Shown piece after piece: positions 30,496 through 39,994 of a stretch of DNA of 64,000 bases (position 1 is the stretch's first letter; each line of letters starts with the position of its first letter). Position numbers and translations under genes: made by a program. Source of the stretch: Deferribacteraceae bacterium UBA6793 (GTDB lineage: Bacteria; Chrysiogenota; Deferribacteres; Deferribacterales; Geovibrionaceae); contig DKFP01000015.1 of NCBI GenBank assembly GCA_002452405.1, positions 1 through 64,000 on the forward strand, written 5' to 3'. The notes below the pieces were generated by a model. That model ran no database searches. It was given only the letters and a program-made list of their open reading frames with translations, and was not told the origin of the DNA.

Positions 30496-31002
30496 CTACT
30501 CTTCAACAGGAAATTCAGACGGAGTTTCCTCATGAAATTGCGGGATCCACTCAAAAACCAGAGTGTATTCTATCCTGCCGAATATTTTGATTATAAATTC
30601 CCTTGCCAGTGCCTTTTCCTCTTCACTTCCGCCGAAATCCTCCAGAGTGTCCAGATACGCCCAAGCATAATACTTATACAGCCCAAGAAACATTTTGAGG
30701 CTGATGCCTCTTTCGATGTGCTTTTTTGCTTCAGAAATACCGAAAGTTGACGCAGGGTCGTTTCCGGCAGTTTCATGACAGAATATTTCCGGAGTAACGG
30801 AATAATTTTCGAGATAGTCCCTGATAACGTTATTCAATCCGTTTACAGACGCTCTCCATGCCTCTCTGTGGGTGGAGGTATAGGCTGAAAATTTCAGCTC
30901 TATCGAATAAGTAAGTATCCTGTTTATCAGCTCGTTCGTATGCTGATAAAGGAACAACACAAGGCTGTCTGAAAATTCCTGACTTAAATACCTGTTAACC
31001 AT
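30496..31002 (-). CDS. RsbRD-N-like sensory domain protein
   Basis: 168 residues from ATG 31002 (weak ribosome site, start uncertain). All-helical: LSQEFSDSLVLFLYQHTNELINRIL, EAWRASVNGLNNVIRDYL, KKHIERGISLKMFLGLYKYYAWAYLD, ending in a Glu/Pro tail. The pattern resembles the globin-like RsbRD N-terminal module found in front of diguanylate cyclases and kinases, here alone. It lies 90 bp upstream of the HD-GYP gene on the same strand, so the two may signal together. Confidence 0.5.
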   Translation of the reverse strand: MVNRYLSQEFSDSLVLFLYQHTNELINRILTYSIELKFSAYTSTHREAWRASVNGLNNVIRDYLENYSVTPEIFCHETAGNDPASTFGISEAKKHIERGISLKMFLGLYKYYAWAYLDTLEDFGGSEEEKALAREFIIKIFGRIEYTLVFEWIPQFHEETPSEFPVEE

Positions 31003-31225
31003 CGCACACCGTAAATATTGGATATGCACATATGATAACACTTTTTAATATAAAAGTTGATTTAATTTAAAAACTATTTCAGCATCCTCCACAGCAAGCT
31101 CATTTTTTTAATAAATTTCCGGATATTTTTTATATCCCCCTTCCTTTTTGAAATATTTGAAATATCATAATTTATACACAATGTCGCAAATTAATATTAA
31201 ACAACACACAGACACAAGGAGAAAT

Positions 31226-33091
31226 ATGATGCGAACGAATATGTCGCTGAAGAAGAAAATTATTTTATTGGGGATAACCGTTTTTTCAGGTCTGATTCTG
31301 ATAATAATCAGTACCGTCAGCAGCTCAAGCAAACTGACCGCTCTGTTTGGGGACAAAGAGGCAGCGCTGGAGATAAAAACGGAGATGCTCTCTCTGAGAA
31401 AAAATGAAAAAGATTTTATGATGCGCAACGAACTGAAATATGCAGCCGAATTTGATACCCATGCCAAGCAACTTTCAGAAACACTCGAAGCGCTGATGAC
31501 AAACAACCAAGACAACACTTCCCTGTCGGATATAGCCACCCATCTTGCTGACTACAAAGCGGATTTCACCGCAATGGTCGAACTGAAAAAAAAGATAGGT
31601 CTTAACGAGGAACAGGGTTACTACGGAAGTCTGCGGGAAAGAGTGCACAAGGTTGAGGACTTCTCAAAAAAGCTGGGACTCACCGAGGTAACAAAGAACA
31701 TGCTCATGCTCAGAAGGCATGAGAAAGACTTCATGCTCAGACGCAAAGCAAAATATATGGATGAATTCAACAAAGACTTTGCTGTTCTCATAAACTCTGT
31801 CAAAGCGAATGTTTCCGACCCGTCCACAAGATCGGAAATGCTCAGTCTCTCCGAAAGCTATAAAGAGGATTTCATAAAACTCGTTCAGGTGGAAACCACA
31901 TTCGGTCTCCAGCCGACGGACGGTGTTCAGGGTAAGATGCGTGTTGCGGCGCAGGATCTGAATGACACCATAGATAAGATTATAAACGACTTTTCAGCGG
32001 AGATAACATCAAAACAGAAGACAAATACCATTATAAACCTCGCAGTGGTTATAGCTGTCGCCTCTCTGCTCACAGTGCTGCTGGCGGCTCTTCTTATGAA
32101 TATAGTCTCTCTGCTGAACAAGCTGACTGCAACCACCGGAGAACTGCTTAAATTTGCGAATCTTAAAACTGAAAGCACATCACAGAGCAAGTGCGAGATA
32201 ACAACAATCACTCATCTGCTGGAAAACTTCAAAAAGAAGGTTTGCGACATAATAATAACAGTGACCGAAAGCTCACACAGTGTCACATCCGGCAACACAG
32301 AGCTCTCTGCTGCTGCGGAAGAACTTTCGTCCACCTTCGTTTCGCAATCGGAACAGATGACAGCAGCCGCAGGCTCAATGGAGGAGATGTCAGCATCGTC
32401 CGCACATGTAATATCGAACATTGAGATGTCAGCCGGGATAAACAACAAAACACTTGTCTCCGCTGTAAACGGAAAGGAAAAGCTCGGCATACTGCTGGAA
32501 AATATAAACAAGATTGAACAGGACACGAAAAAACTTGCGCAGACGATAACAGGTCTTTCCAACTCCTCTGCGGAGATAAGCAACATCCTTATCGTTATAA
32601 ACGATATCGCCGACCAGACGAACCTGCTTGCGCTTAACGCCGCCATCGAAGCCGCCAGAGCGGGAGAAGCAGGACGCGGGTTTGCAGTTGTTGCCGACGA
32701 GGTGAGAAAACTTGCGGAAAAAACACAGCAGGCAATACAGGGGATAAGCTCCATAATAAACACACTGGTAAACGAAACAAAATATGCCTCGTCTGACATG
32801 GAACAGGCATCAAAAACCGTTGAAAACGTCTTCAACGCAGCGAAGGAGACAGGAGTTTCATTCTCTGAAATAACAGAGACCATAAACGAACTGAACAAAA
32901 CGAACAATAGCATTGAAGTCGCTGTCAAAGAACAGGTTTCTGCCATTCAGACAATTAACGATAATTTTCAGGTTCTGGCGGCAGGCATAGACGAAAGCAC
33001 AACGGCGGTTTCGGAAATAACAAATACCGTGAACGACCTGCAAAAGCAGGCTGAAGAACTGAACTCTCTCATAAAAGAGTTCAACGTATAA
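31226..33091 (+). CDS. Methyl-accepting chemotaxis protein with HBM sensor domain
   Basis: 621 residues from ATG 31226, chosen for AAGGAGAAAT; a second ATG follows directly. Membrane helix (IILLGITVFSGLILIIISTV), periplasmic helical bimodular (HBM) sensor with two LRRHEKDFMLR-type repeats (LRKNEKDFMMRNELKY and LRRHEKDFMLRRKAKY), second membrane helix (LAVVIAVASLLTVLLAALL), short linker, and a signalling domain with the hairpin DQTNLLALNAAIEAARAGEA and ADEVRKLAEKT. Ligands of HBM receptors include organic acids. It ends in a bidirectional terminator shared with the next gene. Confidence 0.93.
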   Translation: MMRTNMSLKKKIILLGITVFSGLILIIISTVSSSSKLTALFGDKEAALEIKTEMLSLRKNEKDFMMRNELKYAAEFDTHAKQLSETLEALMTNNQDNTSLSDIATHLADYKADFTAMVELKKKIGLNEEQGYYGSLRERVHKVEDFSKKLGLTEVTKNMLMLRRHEKDFMLRRKAKYMDEFNKDFAVLINSVKANVSDPSTRSEMLSLSESYKEDFIKLVQVETTFGLQPTDGVQGKMRVAAQDLNDTIDKIINDFSAEITSKQKTNTIINLAVVIAVASLLTVLLAALLMNIVSLLNKLTATTGELLKFANLKTESTSQSKCEITTITHLLENFKKKVCDIIITVTESSHSVTSGNTELSAAAEELSSTFVSQSEQMTAAAGSMEEMSASSAHVISNIEMSAGINNKTLVSAVNGKEKLGILLENINKIEQDTKKLAQTITGLSNSSAEISNILIVINDIADQTNLLALNAAIEAARAGEAGRGFAVVADEVRKLAEKTQQAIQGISSIINTLVNETKYASSDMEQASKTVENVFNAAKETGVSFSEITETINELNKTNNSIEVAVKEQVSAIQTINDNFQVLAAGIDESTTAVSEITNTVNDLQKQAEELNSLIKEFNV

Positions 33092-33093
33092 AT

Positions 33094-33123
33094 AAAAAGC
33101 CTCTGTCAAAAGAGGCTTTTTTT
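33094..33123. terminator. Bidirectional terminator
   Basis: AAAAAGCCTCT-GTCAAA-AGAGGCTTTTT followed by TTTATC; serves the chemoreceptor gene from the left and the DUF294 gene from the right. Confidence 0.85.
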
Positions 33124-35039
33124 TATCTTCCTATTATTTTTGAAAAGTAGCGCCGGGTGGAATCCTGAAGTTTCCCCGCCGCCTTGAAAGCCTCTTTAAG
33201 AAGCTCCGCCTCCTGCTCTGTCAGCTCGTCGGGATCAAGGAAATGGCTTGGAGCAAGCCCTTTGTCAATACAACGCAGTTCGTTCTGCAACCGCAGATAT
33301 GTAAATGATTCAAACGCCGCCTTTATATGGTCGGCTGTTGCTTTATTAAAAATCTTCAATTCTTCCAGCCTGTCCAGACGTTCAAGGGTGCTGACAGCGT
33401 GAACACCCTGTTCCAGCATATACATACGCACACAATCCACAATGAATATGCTGCCGTTTTCTTTCAGCGAAAGCAACCCTTTTTGTTCGCCTGTTTTATG
33501 GGTTATAAATCTGTCCAGAAGCCCCAGAGGGACCTTATGTTTATAGTCAAGCTCCATCATCTGATAAAGAAACAGCGGATTTGCTTTTATAAGCCTGCCG
33601 ACAGTCTCACGCAGTTCAAAACAGAGCGAACTGTCACCTGCAACCGGCATAAAATCGAAAAAAATCGACGAATAGCGTACTCTCTGAGGTTCGGGCACCT
33701 GAATCCATCTGGCAACGCGCTCCTTCCACTCACGGAGCCTGCCCCGCCATGCAGGATTGTTAACCATCACTTTTCCGTTGCAAAGGTGATAGCCGACCTC
33801 GGCAAGCGCCGTCACCAGACGTTCGGCAAAGGGCACAAAAAATGCCTCCACAGACTCCTCAAGCTCCGGCGGATAATCTTCATAAAGAAATCCGTTGTCC
33901 TGATCCGGTCCCAGAAGCATCTCCTTACGCCCGCCGCTACCCATAACAAGGAAGCACCAGCGGATACCGGGCATAACGTATCCGTCGTCCAGCATGGATT
34001 TCCTGACCACTTCGAAACAACGCCTGATGACGTTGTGATGAACGTAAGACAGTATCTCCATAGTCTCAACGTGTGATCGGTTCTCTGTAAGCAGAACGCG
34101 TGCAACCTTGGCAATCTCCCTGTAAATATCGGCGAGTTCCGCAACGGTCTCCGCTTCATTGGCACCGCCTACAAGGAGCATGGACTTCTGGCTGCGAAAC
34201 CTCATAAGGTCCTGAATGGAAACAATACCTTCTATGCTGTCGCCGGACAGCACAGGCAGGTGTCTTATACCGTGGCGGAACATAAAAGTTGCCGCCTCAT
34301 ACATATATGTTTCAGGTGCCATGAAATACGGCTCAAGTGTCATAACATCCGCAGCTGTGAGCGTTGCGGGGTTAACAGCATCTCTGGCAAGCACCTTGCG
34401 CACAAGGTCGCGCTCTGTGACGATACCCGCCATGCGTCCATCCTCTCCTGTCACAACCAGCGCTGCGATTCCCTCCTGTGCCATCTTAACGGCGACATCC
34501 CGCACGGACGCTGTAACGGAACAGGTCATAACAGGTCTTGACATTATCTCACTGAGTCGCTTCTGAAAGGGATAAGCCTCCATCTGTGCAGCAGGATCCA
34601 TGGAGTTGCGCTCGACCATCTCTTTATAGAGTTTGCGCACCTGCGAAAAGATGGCTTTATTGAAATAATTGGCGATTATCGGGAAATTCCGTGCACTTTC
34701 AAGCACGCGTTCCTGCGGAATAAGCAGACAGACTGAATCCTCCGCTGCGCGCGCTCCGGCTGTGTATCCGTCACTGGTAAAAACCGGCGTCCAGCCGAAA
34801 TAGCCGCCTGCGCTGCGGCTGTCCACCACCATTTCTACCCCTTCCGGCGTCTCCACAATTATGTCAATGCGTCCGCCGCTTATGAAATAAAGATAACCGG
34901 ATGGCGTATCTTTCTGCGTAAAAATAATTTTTCCCGTCGGATAGTGTACAGTTTCGGATGCTGCGAGAATCTCCGCAGCGGCATCCTCCGGAATCTGGCT
35001 GAAAGGCGCATATTTGTTTAATTTTTTAACTTCAAGCAT
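33123..35039 (-). CDS. cNMP/CBS/DUF294 nucleotidyltransferase-like regulatory protein
   Basis: 638 residues. Domains in order: cyclic-nucleotide-binding fold (ISGGRIDIIVETPEGVEMVVD, about 1-145), two CBS domains (SRPVMTCSVTASVRDVAVKMA and VMTLEPYFMAPETYMYEAATF, about 160-285), DUF294 putative nucleotidyltransferase (FLVMGSGGRKEMLLGPDQDNG, about 370) and a helical C-terminal DUF294_C part. Such proteins are regularly encoded beside ActP-type symporters, as here, and are thought to control acetate or other monocarboxylate uptake. GlnD-like chemistry is inferred. Confidence 0.88.
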   Translation of the reverse strand: MLEVKKLNKYAPFSQIPEDAAAEILAASETVHYPTGKIIFTQKDTPSGYLYFISGGRIDIIVETPEGVEMVVDSRSAGGYFGWTPVFTSDGYTAGARAAEDSVCLLIPQERVLESARNFPIIANYFNKAIFSQVRKLYKEMVERNSMDPAAQMEAYPFQKRLSEIMSRPVMTCSVTASVRDVAVKMAQEGIAALVVTGEDGRMAGIVTERDLVRKVLARDAVNPATLTAADVMTLEPYFMAPETYMYEAATFMFRHGIRHLPVLSGDSIEGIVSIQDLMRFRSQKSMLLVGGANEAETVAELADIYREIAKVARVLLTENRSHVETMEILSYVHHNVIRRCFEVVRKSMLDDGYVMPGIRWCFLVMGSGGRKEMLLGPDQDNGFLYEDYPPELEESVEAFFVPFAERLVTALAEVGYHLCNGKVMVNNPAWRGRLREWKERVARWIQVPEPQRVRYSSIFFDFMPVAGDSSLCFELRETVGRLIKANPLFLYQMMELDYKHKVPLGLLDRFITHKTGEQKGLLSLKENGSIFIVDCVRMYMLEQGVHAVSTLERLDRLEELKIFNKATADHIKAAFESFTYLRLQNELRCIDKGLAPSHFLDPDELTEQEAELLKEAFKAAGKLQDSTRRYFSKIIGR

Positions 35040-35138
35040 CTGTCACCCCTACTTTGCGGACATAAATAAACAAAGGCACATGGATGTGCGTCGCGGGTTA
35101 ATTTTTATGAATACATATAAAAAATTAATATAGTGTGA

Positions 35139-35235
35139 GCAAAGTCAGTCTTTGCGTTGCTCGAAAATATCAGGAGGTTATTTTCGAGCTATGTTTAATA
35201 ATACCAAAAAAAGTCCCCTTTCGAGGACTTTTTTT
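35139..35235 (+). ncRNA. Candidate small RNA: three consecutive hairpins with an AGGAGG loop
   Basis: Three perfect hairpins in 97 bp: GCAAAG-TCAGT-CTTTGC (35139-35155); an 11-bp stem GCTCGAAAATA / TATTTTCGAGC with a 9-nt loop TCAGGAGGT (35159-35189); and a terminator AAGTCC-N8-GGACTT flanked by A7/T7 (35206-35235). A TATAGT at 35128-35133 could be a -10. The loop shows a Shine-Dalgarno-like AGGAGG on the plus strand, or CCTCCT if transcribed leftward. The block sits between the DUF294 start and the 3' end of the symporter operon. Strand is uncertain because the terminator is symmetric. Confidence 0.45.
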
Positions 35236-35276
35236 GTTGCAGATTTATCAAAGGAGTTGAGGAAAAGTCAGCTTTA

Positions 35277-35648
35277 TCAGCCTGCCGCTGCCTCCTTCTT
35301 TTTTCTCCCGAAAACGAAAGGATGCGCCTGCTGGCGGAGTAAAAAGTCGGCAAGTATCTTCGACCAGATAGTTGTTCCGGCAAGTGCCGACCAAGTTTCA
35401 TAGGGATAGCCGAGAAACAGAACGCCTATGATCGTCCAGCCCGCCGCAAAAGCCGCGGCAAGGTTAATAATCCCTGCGACAGGCGCCCATTTTTTCGGGT
35501 TCAAAGGAGACTCCCCGCGTTTAAGCGCCACTTCGGAATAGTCTTTTTTAACAAAAATACGGTAAGCCCTTCGCGTCCAGTAATAACTGACAGGGAAAAG
35601 TGCGAGAAAAAGTATCCATGTTAAAACTACGCTGACATCCAGAACCAT
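35277..35648 (-). CDS. Small membrane protein of the symporter operon
   Basis: 123 residues from ATG 35648 (AGGAGTTGCAG upstream). Three hydrophobic helices: LTWILFLALFPVSYYW, VAGIINLAAAFAAGWTIIGVLFLG and a shorter one near LADFLL, with a basic C-terminus (GRKKKEAAAG). It is the last gene after DUF4212 and the symporter on the same strand, 60 bp away. No family named; perhaps an accessory subunit. Confidence 0.6.
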   Translation of the reverse strand: MVLDVSVVLTWILFLALFPVSYYWTRRAYRIFVKKDYSEVALKRGESPLNPKKWAPVAGIINLAAAFAAGWTIIGVLFLGYPYETWSALAGTTIWSKILADFLLRQQAHPFVFGRKKKEAAAG

Positions 35649-35708
35649 CTGCAACTCCTGTAGGTTAAATTTGTTCCCCCGCCGCATACACAGCGGGGGA
35701 TATATCTG

Positions 35709-37511
35709 TTAGTGGTCGATGGCCTCGCCCGCTCCCTTGGGAATACGGACACTTTCAACCATTGCCGCTATATGATCCGGCACAGGTGCCGTCATGTTCT
35801 TAACAGCGAATGCCACTATGAAGTTGATCAATGCACCGATAGCGCCGATTGCGTTCGGAGATATCCCGAAGAAGAAATCCTTCTTGCCGAATATCTGCCA
35901 GAACTCTGTTCCGTGGATATAGAATATACCCGTGTGCGCAAATACATAGAACATTGTAAAGCCCAGACCGGCTATCATGCCCCATATAGCGCCCTGCTTG
36001 TTCATGGTTTTACTGAAGATACCCATCATAAGAGCCGGGAATATTGACGACGCTGCCAGACCAAAGGCTATCGCCACGGTTCCCGCTGCAAAGTCTGGCG
36101 GATACATTCCGAGGTAGCCTGCAACAACGATTGCACATGCCATAGCTATACGTCCAGCCATCAGTTCGCCCTTCTCTGTAAGATCTTTCATCAGCATGTT
36201 TTTAAGAAGGTCGTGGGAGATAGCAGCAGATATCGCAAGCAGAAGTCCCGCAGCCGTTGAAAGAGCCGCAGCAAGACCGCCAGCAGCAACAAGAGCAATT
36301 ACCCAGTTGGGGAGCTTCGCAATTTCAGGGTTCGCAAGAACCATGATATCGTTGTTAACGGTAAGCTCGCTGCCTTTCCAGCCTGCTGCATCGGCTTTCG
36401 CAAGAAACTCGGTGTTCTTGGAAGTATCGTTGTAATACTGGATACGTCCATCGCCGTTCTTGTCTTCAAACTTCAGAAGTCCCGTAACCTCCCAGCGTTT
36501 CATCCACTCAGGACGCTCGTCGTAACGGATGCTCGCGGAAGGTGCAAATATGTTTCCGCCGGATTTAACTTCTGTGTTAATTGTCGCATGAAGGTTAAGA
36601 CGTGCCATAGCAGCAACGGAAGGAGCTGTCGTATAAAGCAGCGCAATGAACACCAGCGCCCAGCCTGCGGACGAACGGGCATCTTTAACCTTTGGCACGG
36701 TGAAGAAACGGATAATAACGTGTGGAAGACCCGCCGTGCCTATCATAAGTGAAACAGTGTAAACGAACATGTTCAGCTTGCTGCCGGGAACGGCCGTGGT
36801 ATATTTGCCGAAACCGAGGTCGTTGACAATGTGGTCGAGCTTCGTAAGAAGCGCCATGTCAGACCCTGTGTAGTGACCGCCGAGACCAAACTGGGGAATG
36901 GGATTGCCCGTAAGCTGAAGTGAAATGAATATCGCGGGAATTGTATACGCAAGGATAAGAACGCAATACTGCGCAACCTGAGTATATGTGATTCCCTTCA
37001 TTCCGCCGAAGACCGCGTAAACAAACACTATCGCCATACCGATGATAACGCCCATCTCACTGGAAACACCAAGGAAACGAGAAAACGCAACGCCGACACC
37101 GGTCATCTGACCGATGATATATGTGGTTGAGGCAACCAAAAGACAGATAACGGCAACAACTGTGGCTGTGTTTGAATAGTAGCGTGACTTAAAGAAATCC
37201 GGAACGGTGTATTTTCCGAACTTACGCAGATACGGAGCAAGAAGCATTGCCAGAAGAACGTAACCGCCTGTCCAGCCCATAAGGAACAGCGCCCCGCCGT
37301 ATCCCATATAACCTATCATGCCCGCCATGGATATAAACGACGCCGCAGACATCCAGTCTGCTCCTGTCGCCATTCCGTTTATAACAGGGTGAACGCCGCC
37401 GCCGGCGACATAGAACTCTTTTGTGCTGCCGGCGCGCGCCCAAAACGCAATTCCGAGATAAAGCGCGAATGTCAGACCGACAACAAGATATGTCATTGCT
37501 TGCAGACTCAT
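35709..37511 (-). CDS. ActP-like Na+/solute symporter (acetate permease family)
   Basis: 600 residues from ATG 37511 (AAGGAGGGAACT upstream). About 13 membrane helices. Characteristic text: FYVAGGGVHPVINGMATGADWMSAASF, YTVPDFFKSRYYSNTATVVA, GMKGITYTQVAQYCVLI, ALSTAAGLLLAISAAISHDL. Sodium-solute symporter family (SSF), large-symporter subgroup with an extended loop between helices 8 and 9, which usually pairs with DUF4212. Probable substrate is acetate or another short monocarboxylate. Operon with DUF4212 (10 bp apart). Confidence 0.92.
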   Translation of the reverse strand: MSLQAMTYLVVGLTFALYLGIAFWARAGSTKEFYVAGGGVHPVINGMATGADWMSAASFISMAGMIGYMGYGGALFLMGWTGGYVLLAMLLAPYLRKFGKYTVPDFFKSRYYSNTATVVAVICLLVASTTYIIGQMTGVGVAFSRFLGVSSEMGVIIGMAIVFVYAVFGGMKGITYTQVAQYCVLILAYTIPAIFISLQLTGNPIPQFGLGGHYTGSDMALLTKLDHIVNDLGFGKYTTAVPGSKLNMFVYTVSLMIGTAGLPHVIIRFFTVPKVKDARSSAGWALVFIALLYTTAPSVAAMARLNLHATINTEVKSGGNIFAPSASIRYDERPEWMKRWEVTGLLKFEDKNGDGRIQYYNDTSKNTEFLAKADAAGWKGSELTVNNDIMVLANPEIAKLPNWVIALVAAGGLAAALSTAAGLLLAISAAISHDLLKNMLMKDLTEKGELMAGRIAMACAIVVAGYLGMYPPDFAAGTVAIAFGLAASSIFPALMMGIFSKTMNKQGAIWGMIAGLGFTMFYVFAHTGIFYIHGTEFWQIFGKKDFFFGISPNAIGAIGALINFIVAFAVKNMTAPVPDHIAAMVESVRIPKGAGEAIDH

Positions 37512-37521
37512 AGTTCCCTCC

Positions 37522-37776
37522 TTAATCTTCTGCCACGTCAAATTCTTCGTCTATCTTGCCCATCAGTTTCGCATAAATGAAGATCAGAGCGACAAAGATG
37601 TAGATGGAACCCTGCTGGGCAAACCAGAAACCAAGCGGATATCCACCGAGTTTGATGTTGTCCAGCGCACCTGCGAACATTATCCCCGCCCCGTATGAGC
37701 AGAGGAACCATACAATCAGTACGTTTCGAATCAAGCCTAAGACTTTTTTCCAATAAAGTTCCTGAGACTTCTCCAT
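37522..37776 (-). CDS. DUF4212 small subunit of the symporter
   Basis: 84 residues with two membrane helices (VLIVWFLCSYGAGIMFAGAL, GFWFAQQGSIYIFVALIFIYA) and LGGYPLGFWFAQQG, the DUF4212 signature. Always found directly before ActP-like symporters; thought to be needed for their function. Start ATG 37776 after GGAGGTAATCT. Confidence 0.9.
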   Translation of the reverse strand: MEKSQELYWKKVLGLIRNVLIVWFLCSYGAGIMFAGALDNIKLGGYPLGFWFAQQGSIYIFVALIFIYAKLMGKIDEEFDVAED

Positions 37777-38429
37777 AGATTACCTCCTCACTATTTTTCT
37801 TTCCCGCGGATGATCAGTCCGGCTCTCTTTTTCTGATCCTGTCACCTCCGTCTGAGTTTTTCAATAACTTAGGTTAAACAGCATTAAAATGCGTACTCAA
37901 TTTTTCTACATCTTTTATATTCATTTTATAATACGCTGTTCTATGATTGATAACATCATTTAACCGCTTATTCAAGGGGAATTTTGGAGCAAAAACGTAT
38001 ACCTTGTTTCAAAATATAACACGTATATCAAACATAGATATATAATTATTTTATGAGATGTTAAAGATTAGATTTAATTTGAAATTAACAATAAACTATC
38101 AGAAACCTTAATAGCACATATAATTAATTTAAAAAACACGGATAATGTAATATTTCATGGAATAAAATCTTTTGTATCAAGCGATTGAATTTAAACTTAT
38201 ATTTTTTCAATAGATAAAATTACACATGGTCATATGGTTAATTTCTGATTAAAAGCGCGAAATGATTAAATTTACGGATAATCATGAATAAAAAACCTTA
38301 TTTACAATATACTTACGCATTATTAACACCTTTACGCTACGAAAATAACAGATGTTTTACAAAACGAAACATAACGATTGTAAAAATTGTAAAGACGGCT
38401 TTCCGATCGATATTTTTAAAGCGGTGAGC
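37777..38429. other. AT-rich intergenic region, 653 bp, no gene seen
   Basis: Lies between the symporter operon start and the ABC permease stop. It is markedly AT-rich, has frequent stops in all frames, and must hold the promoter of the DUF4212-symporter operon and the end of the heme locus transcript. I could not identify a convincing terminator, RNA gene or repeat in it. Confidence 0.5.
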
Positions 38430-39176
38430 TTATTCCGTGTATCTGTCCAGCATAAGAGTTCCGGCGATAAAACATATCAAAGTGAGACCGGAAAGAAGAA
38501 TGAACGAGGTTATGGTTGTGGAATTAAGTTCACCGACCCGGATAAGTTTATTGGCATGACTGAGCGGCAGAAGCCATACCACCTTTTGCAGCCAGTGAGG
38601 AAGGAAATCCACCGGATAGAAGGTGCCGGAAAAGAAAGCCATGGGCATTATTATGAAGTTTGTCAGAACAGCATGGTTCTCCATATCGTCTATGACAACC
38701 CCGATGATGACACCCGCTGCCGAAAAGAAAGCAGTGTTAAGCACAAGAGCAAAAAGTCCCAATGCCGTAAACGGAATCACATGAAATACGAAAAATCCCG
38801 CCAGAAGTATCATGGAAGAAGCGAACAATCCGCGGATAATACCCGAAAGCACCAACCCGCCCATCACAGACGGCGCTGAAACCGGAGATGTCAGCACAGT
38901 CTGAAACTCGCCGGAATGGAGCCTGCCCATCCCCACGGACACTGAGACCATGTTGAACGAGTTAGTCATTGAACTCATACAGACGATACCCTGAATAAGA
39001 AACGCGCCGTAGTCCGGTATCTGTACTCTGGAGCCGAAGCCCAGTCCGAACGCCAAGAGATAGAGTATCGGCGTGGAAACGCTGTAAAAGACGTACCCAA
39101 GCCTCATAAGTTTATATTTGAAAAGGAGCATTTCTCGGTAAAGCACCGCATAGGAACCCATTAAAGCCTCTGTCAT
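38430..39176 (-). CDS. ABC-2 type transporter permease
   Basis: 248 residues with six membrane helices in ABC-2 order (YVFYSVSTPILYLLAFGLGFG; MSSMTNSFNMVSVSVGMGRLHSGEF; MPMAFFSGTFYPVDFLPHWLQ). The FFSGTFYPV...LP motif is typical for NodJ/DRA-type exporters. Overlaps the ATPase gene by 4 bp. Last gene of the heme locus; substrate unknown, possibly heme or a toxic tetrapyrrole product. Confidence 0.85.
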   Translation of the reverse strand: MTEALMGSYAVLYREMLLFKYKLMRLGYVFYSVSTPILYLLAFGLGFGSRVQIPDYGAFLIQGIVCMSSMTNSFNMVSVSVGMGRLHSGEFQTVLTSPVSAPSVMGGLVLSGIIRGLFASSMILLAGFFVFHVIPFTALGLFALVLNTAFFSAAGVIIGVVIDDMENHAVLTNFIIMPMAFFSGTFYPVDFLPHWLQKVVWLLPLSHANKLIRVGELNSTTITSFILLSGLTLICFIAGTLMLDRYTE

Positions 39177-39994
39177 ACCGCCCTGCCTATACTGCTGACC
39201 AGCACGTCATCCAGCTTTGTCTGCCGGACTTTCTGCCCTGTCAGGCTCTCTTTCGCAATGTATTCGTCCGCCGATGCGCAGTCTCTGAAAAGCAGCGTCC
39301 TGCTGTTTATGTCAACTGCAAACGCCCCGGCGCAGTCTATCAGACTCTGCGGGGTGTCCATGCTGACGATACGCCCGCGCTCCATGATGGCAACCCGCCC
39401 GCAGAGGTATTCCGCTTCGTCGGTATAGTGAGTGGTGAGCAAAATTGAGCGACCGTCCGCCTGCATCTGCCTTATCATCTCCCACATCTCCCGCCGGACG
39501 GCAGGGTCAAGCCCTATGGTCGGCTCGTCCATGAAGATAAGCTCCGCGCCGGACAACATCGCCCGCGCCACCATAACGCGCCTTTTCTGTCCGCCGGACA
39601 GTGTGCCGACTTTGGCGTTGCGCTTCTCCGTCATGCCCAGCTTTGCGATGGTGTCGTCTATCAGTTTTCTGCTGTTTCTGATTCCGCGCAGGAGTGCATA
39701 GATATAAAGAACTTCGAAAACGGAAAGTTCATATCCAAGGTTCATATCCTGCGACACCACGGCGATACGCCTTCTGGTGTCCCTTCTGTATTTCTGCACG
39801 TCCTTTCCGTTCAGAAGGATACGACCGGAATCCGGTCTTGCCAGTGTGGAGAGCATCTTTATTGTGGTGGTTTTGCCTGCGCCGTTTTCGCCGAGCAGAC
39901 CGAATATTTCACCCTTGCCGATATTAAAACTCACGTCGTCAACAGCGACCACCTTTCCATATGTCTTGCGGACGTTCATCACTTCCAGAAGCAT
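39173..39994 (-). CDS. ABC-2 transporter ATP-binding protein
   Basis: 273 residues. Walker A GLLGENGAGKTTTIK, signature LSGGQKRRVMVA, Walker B ELIFMDEPTIGLDP, H-loop LLTTHYTDEAE, then a ~70-residue C-terminal extension. DrrA/CcmA-type ATPase pairing with the permease behind it. Its start overlaps the last base of the importer ATPase gene. Confidence 0.9.
   Translation of the reverse strand: MLLEVMNVRKTYGKVVAVDDVSFNIGKGEIFGLLGENGAGKTTTIKMLSTLARPDSGRILLNGKDVQKYRRDTRRRIAVVSQDMNLGYELSVFEVLYIYALLRGIRNSRKLIDDTIAKLGMTEKRNAKVGTLSGGQKRRVMVARAMLSGAELIFMDEPTIGLDPAVRREMWEMIRQMQADGRSILLTTHYTDEAEYLCGRVAIMERGRIVSMDTPQSLIDCAGAFAVDINSRTLLFRDCASADEYIAKESLTGQKVRQTKLDDVLVSSIGRAV

Noticed and set aside
32212..32946. 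244-residue frame opposite the chemoreceptor signalling domain
   Set aside because: Antisense of a highly conserved domain; composition (Ser/Ala/Phe-rich) is typical of such shadows.
35152..35403. Reading frame starting after the AGGAGG-containing hairpin
   Set aside because: The ATG follows an SD-like loop, but the frame runs through the terminator and the opposite membrane-protein gene; no plausible protein.
37777..38429. Hidden small gene or riboswitch in the long AT-rich gap
   Set aside because: Short frames only, no ribosome site followed by a plausible protein and no recognisable aptamer or terminator arrangement.
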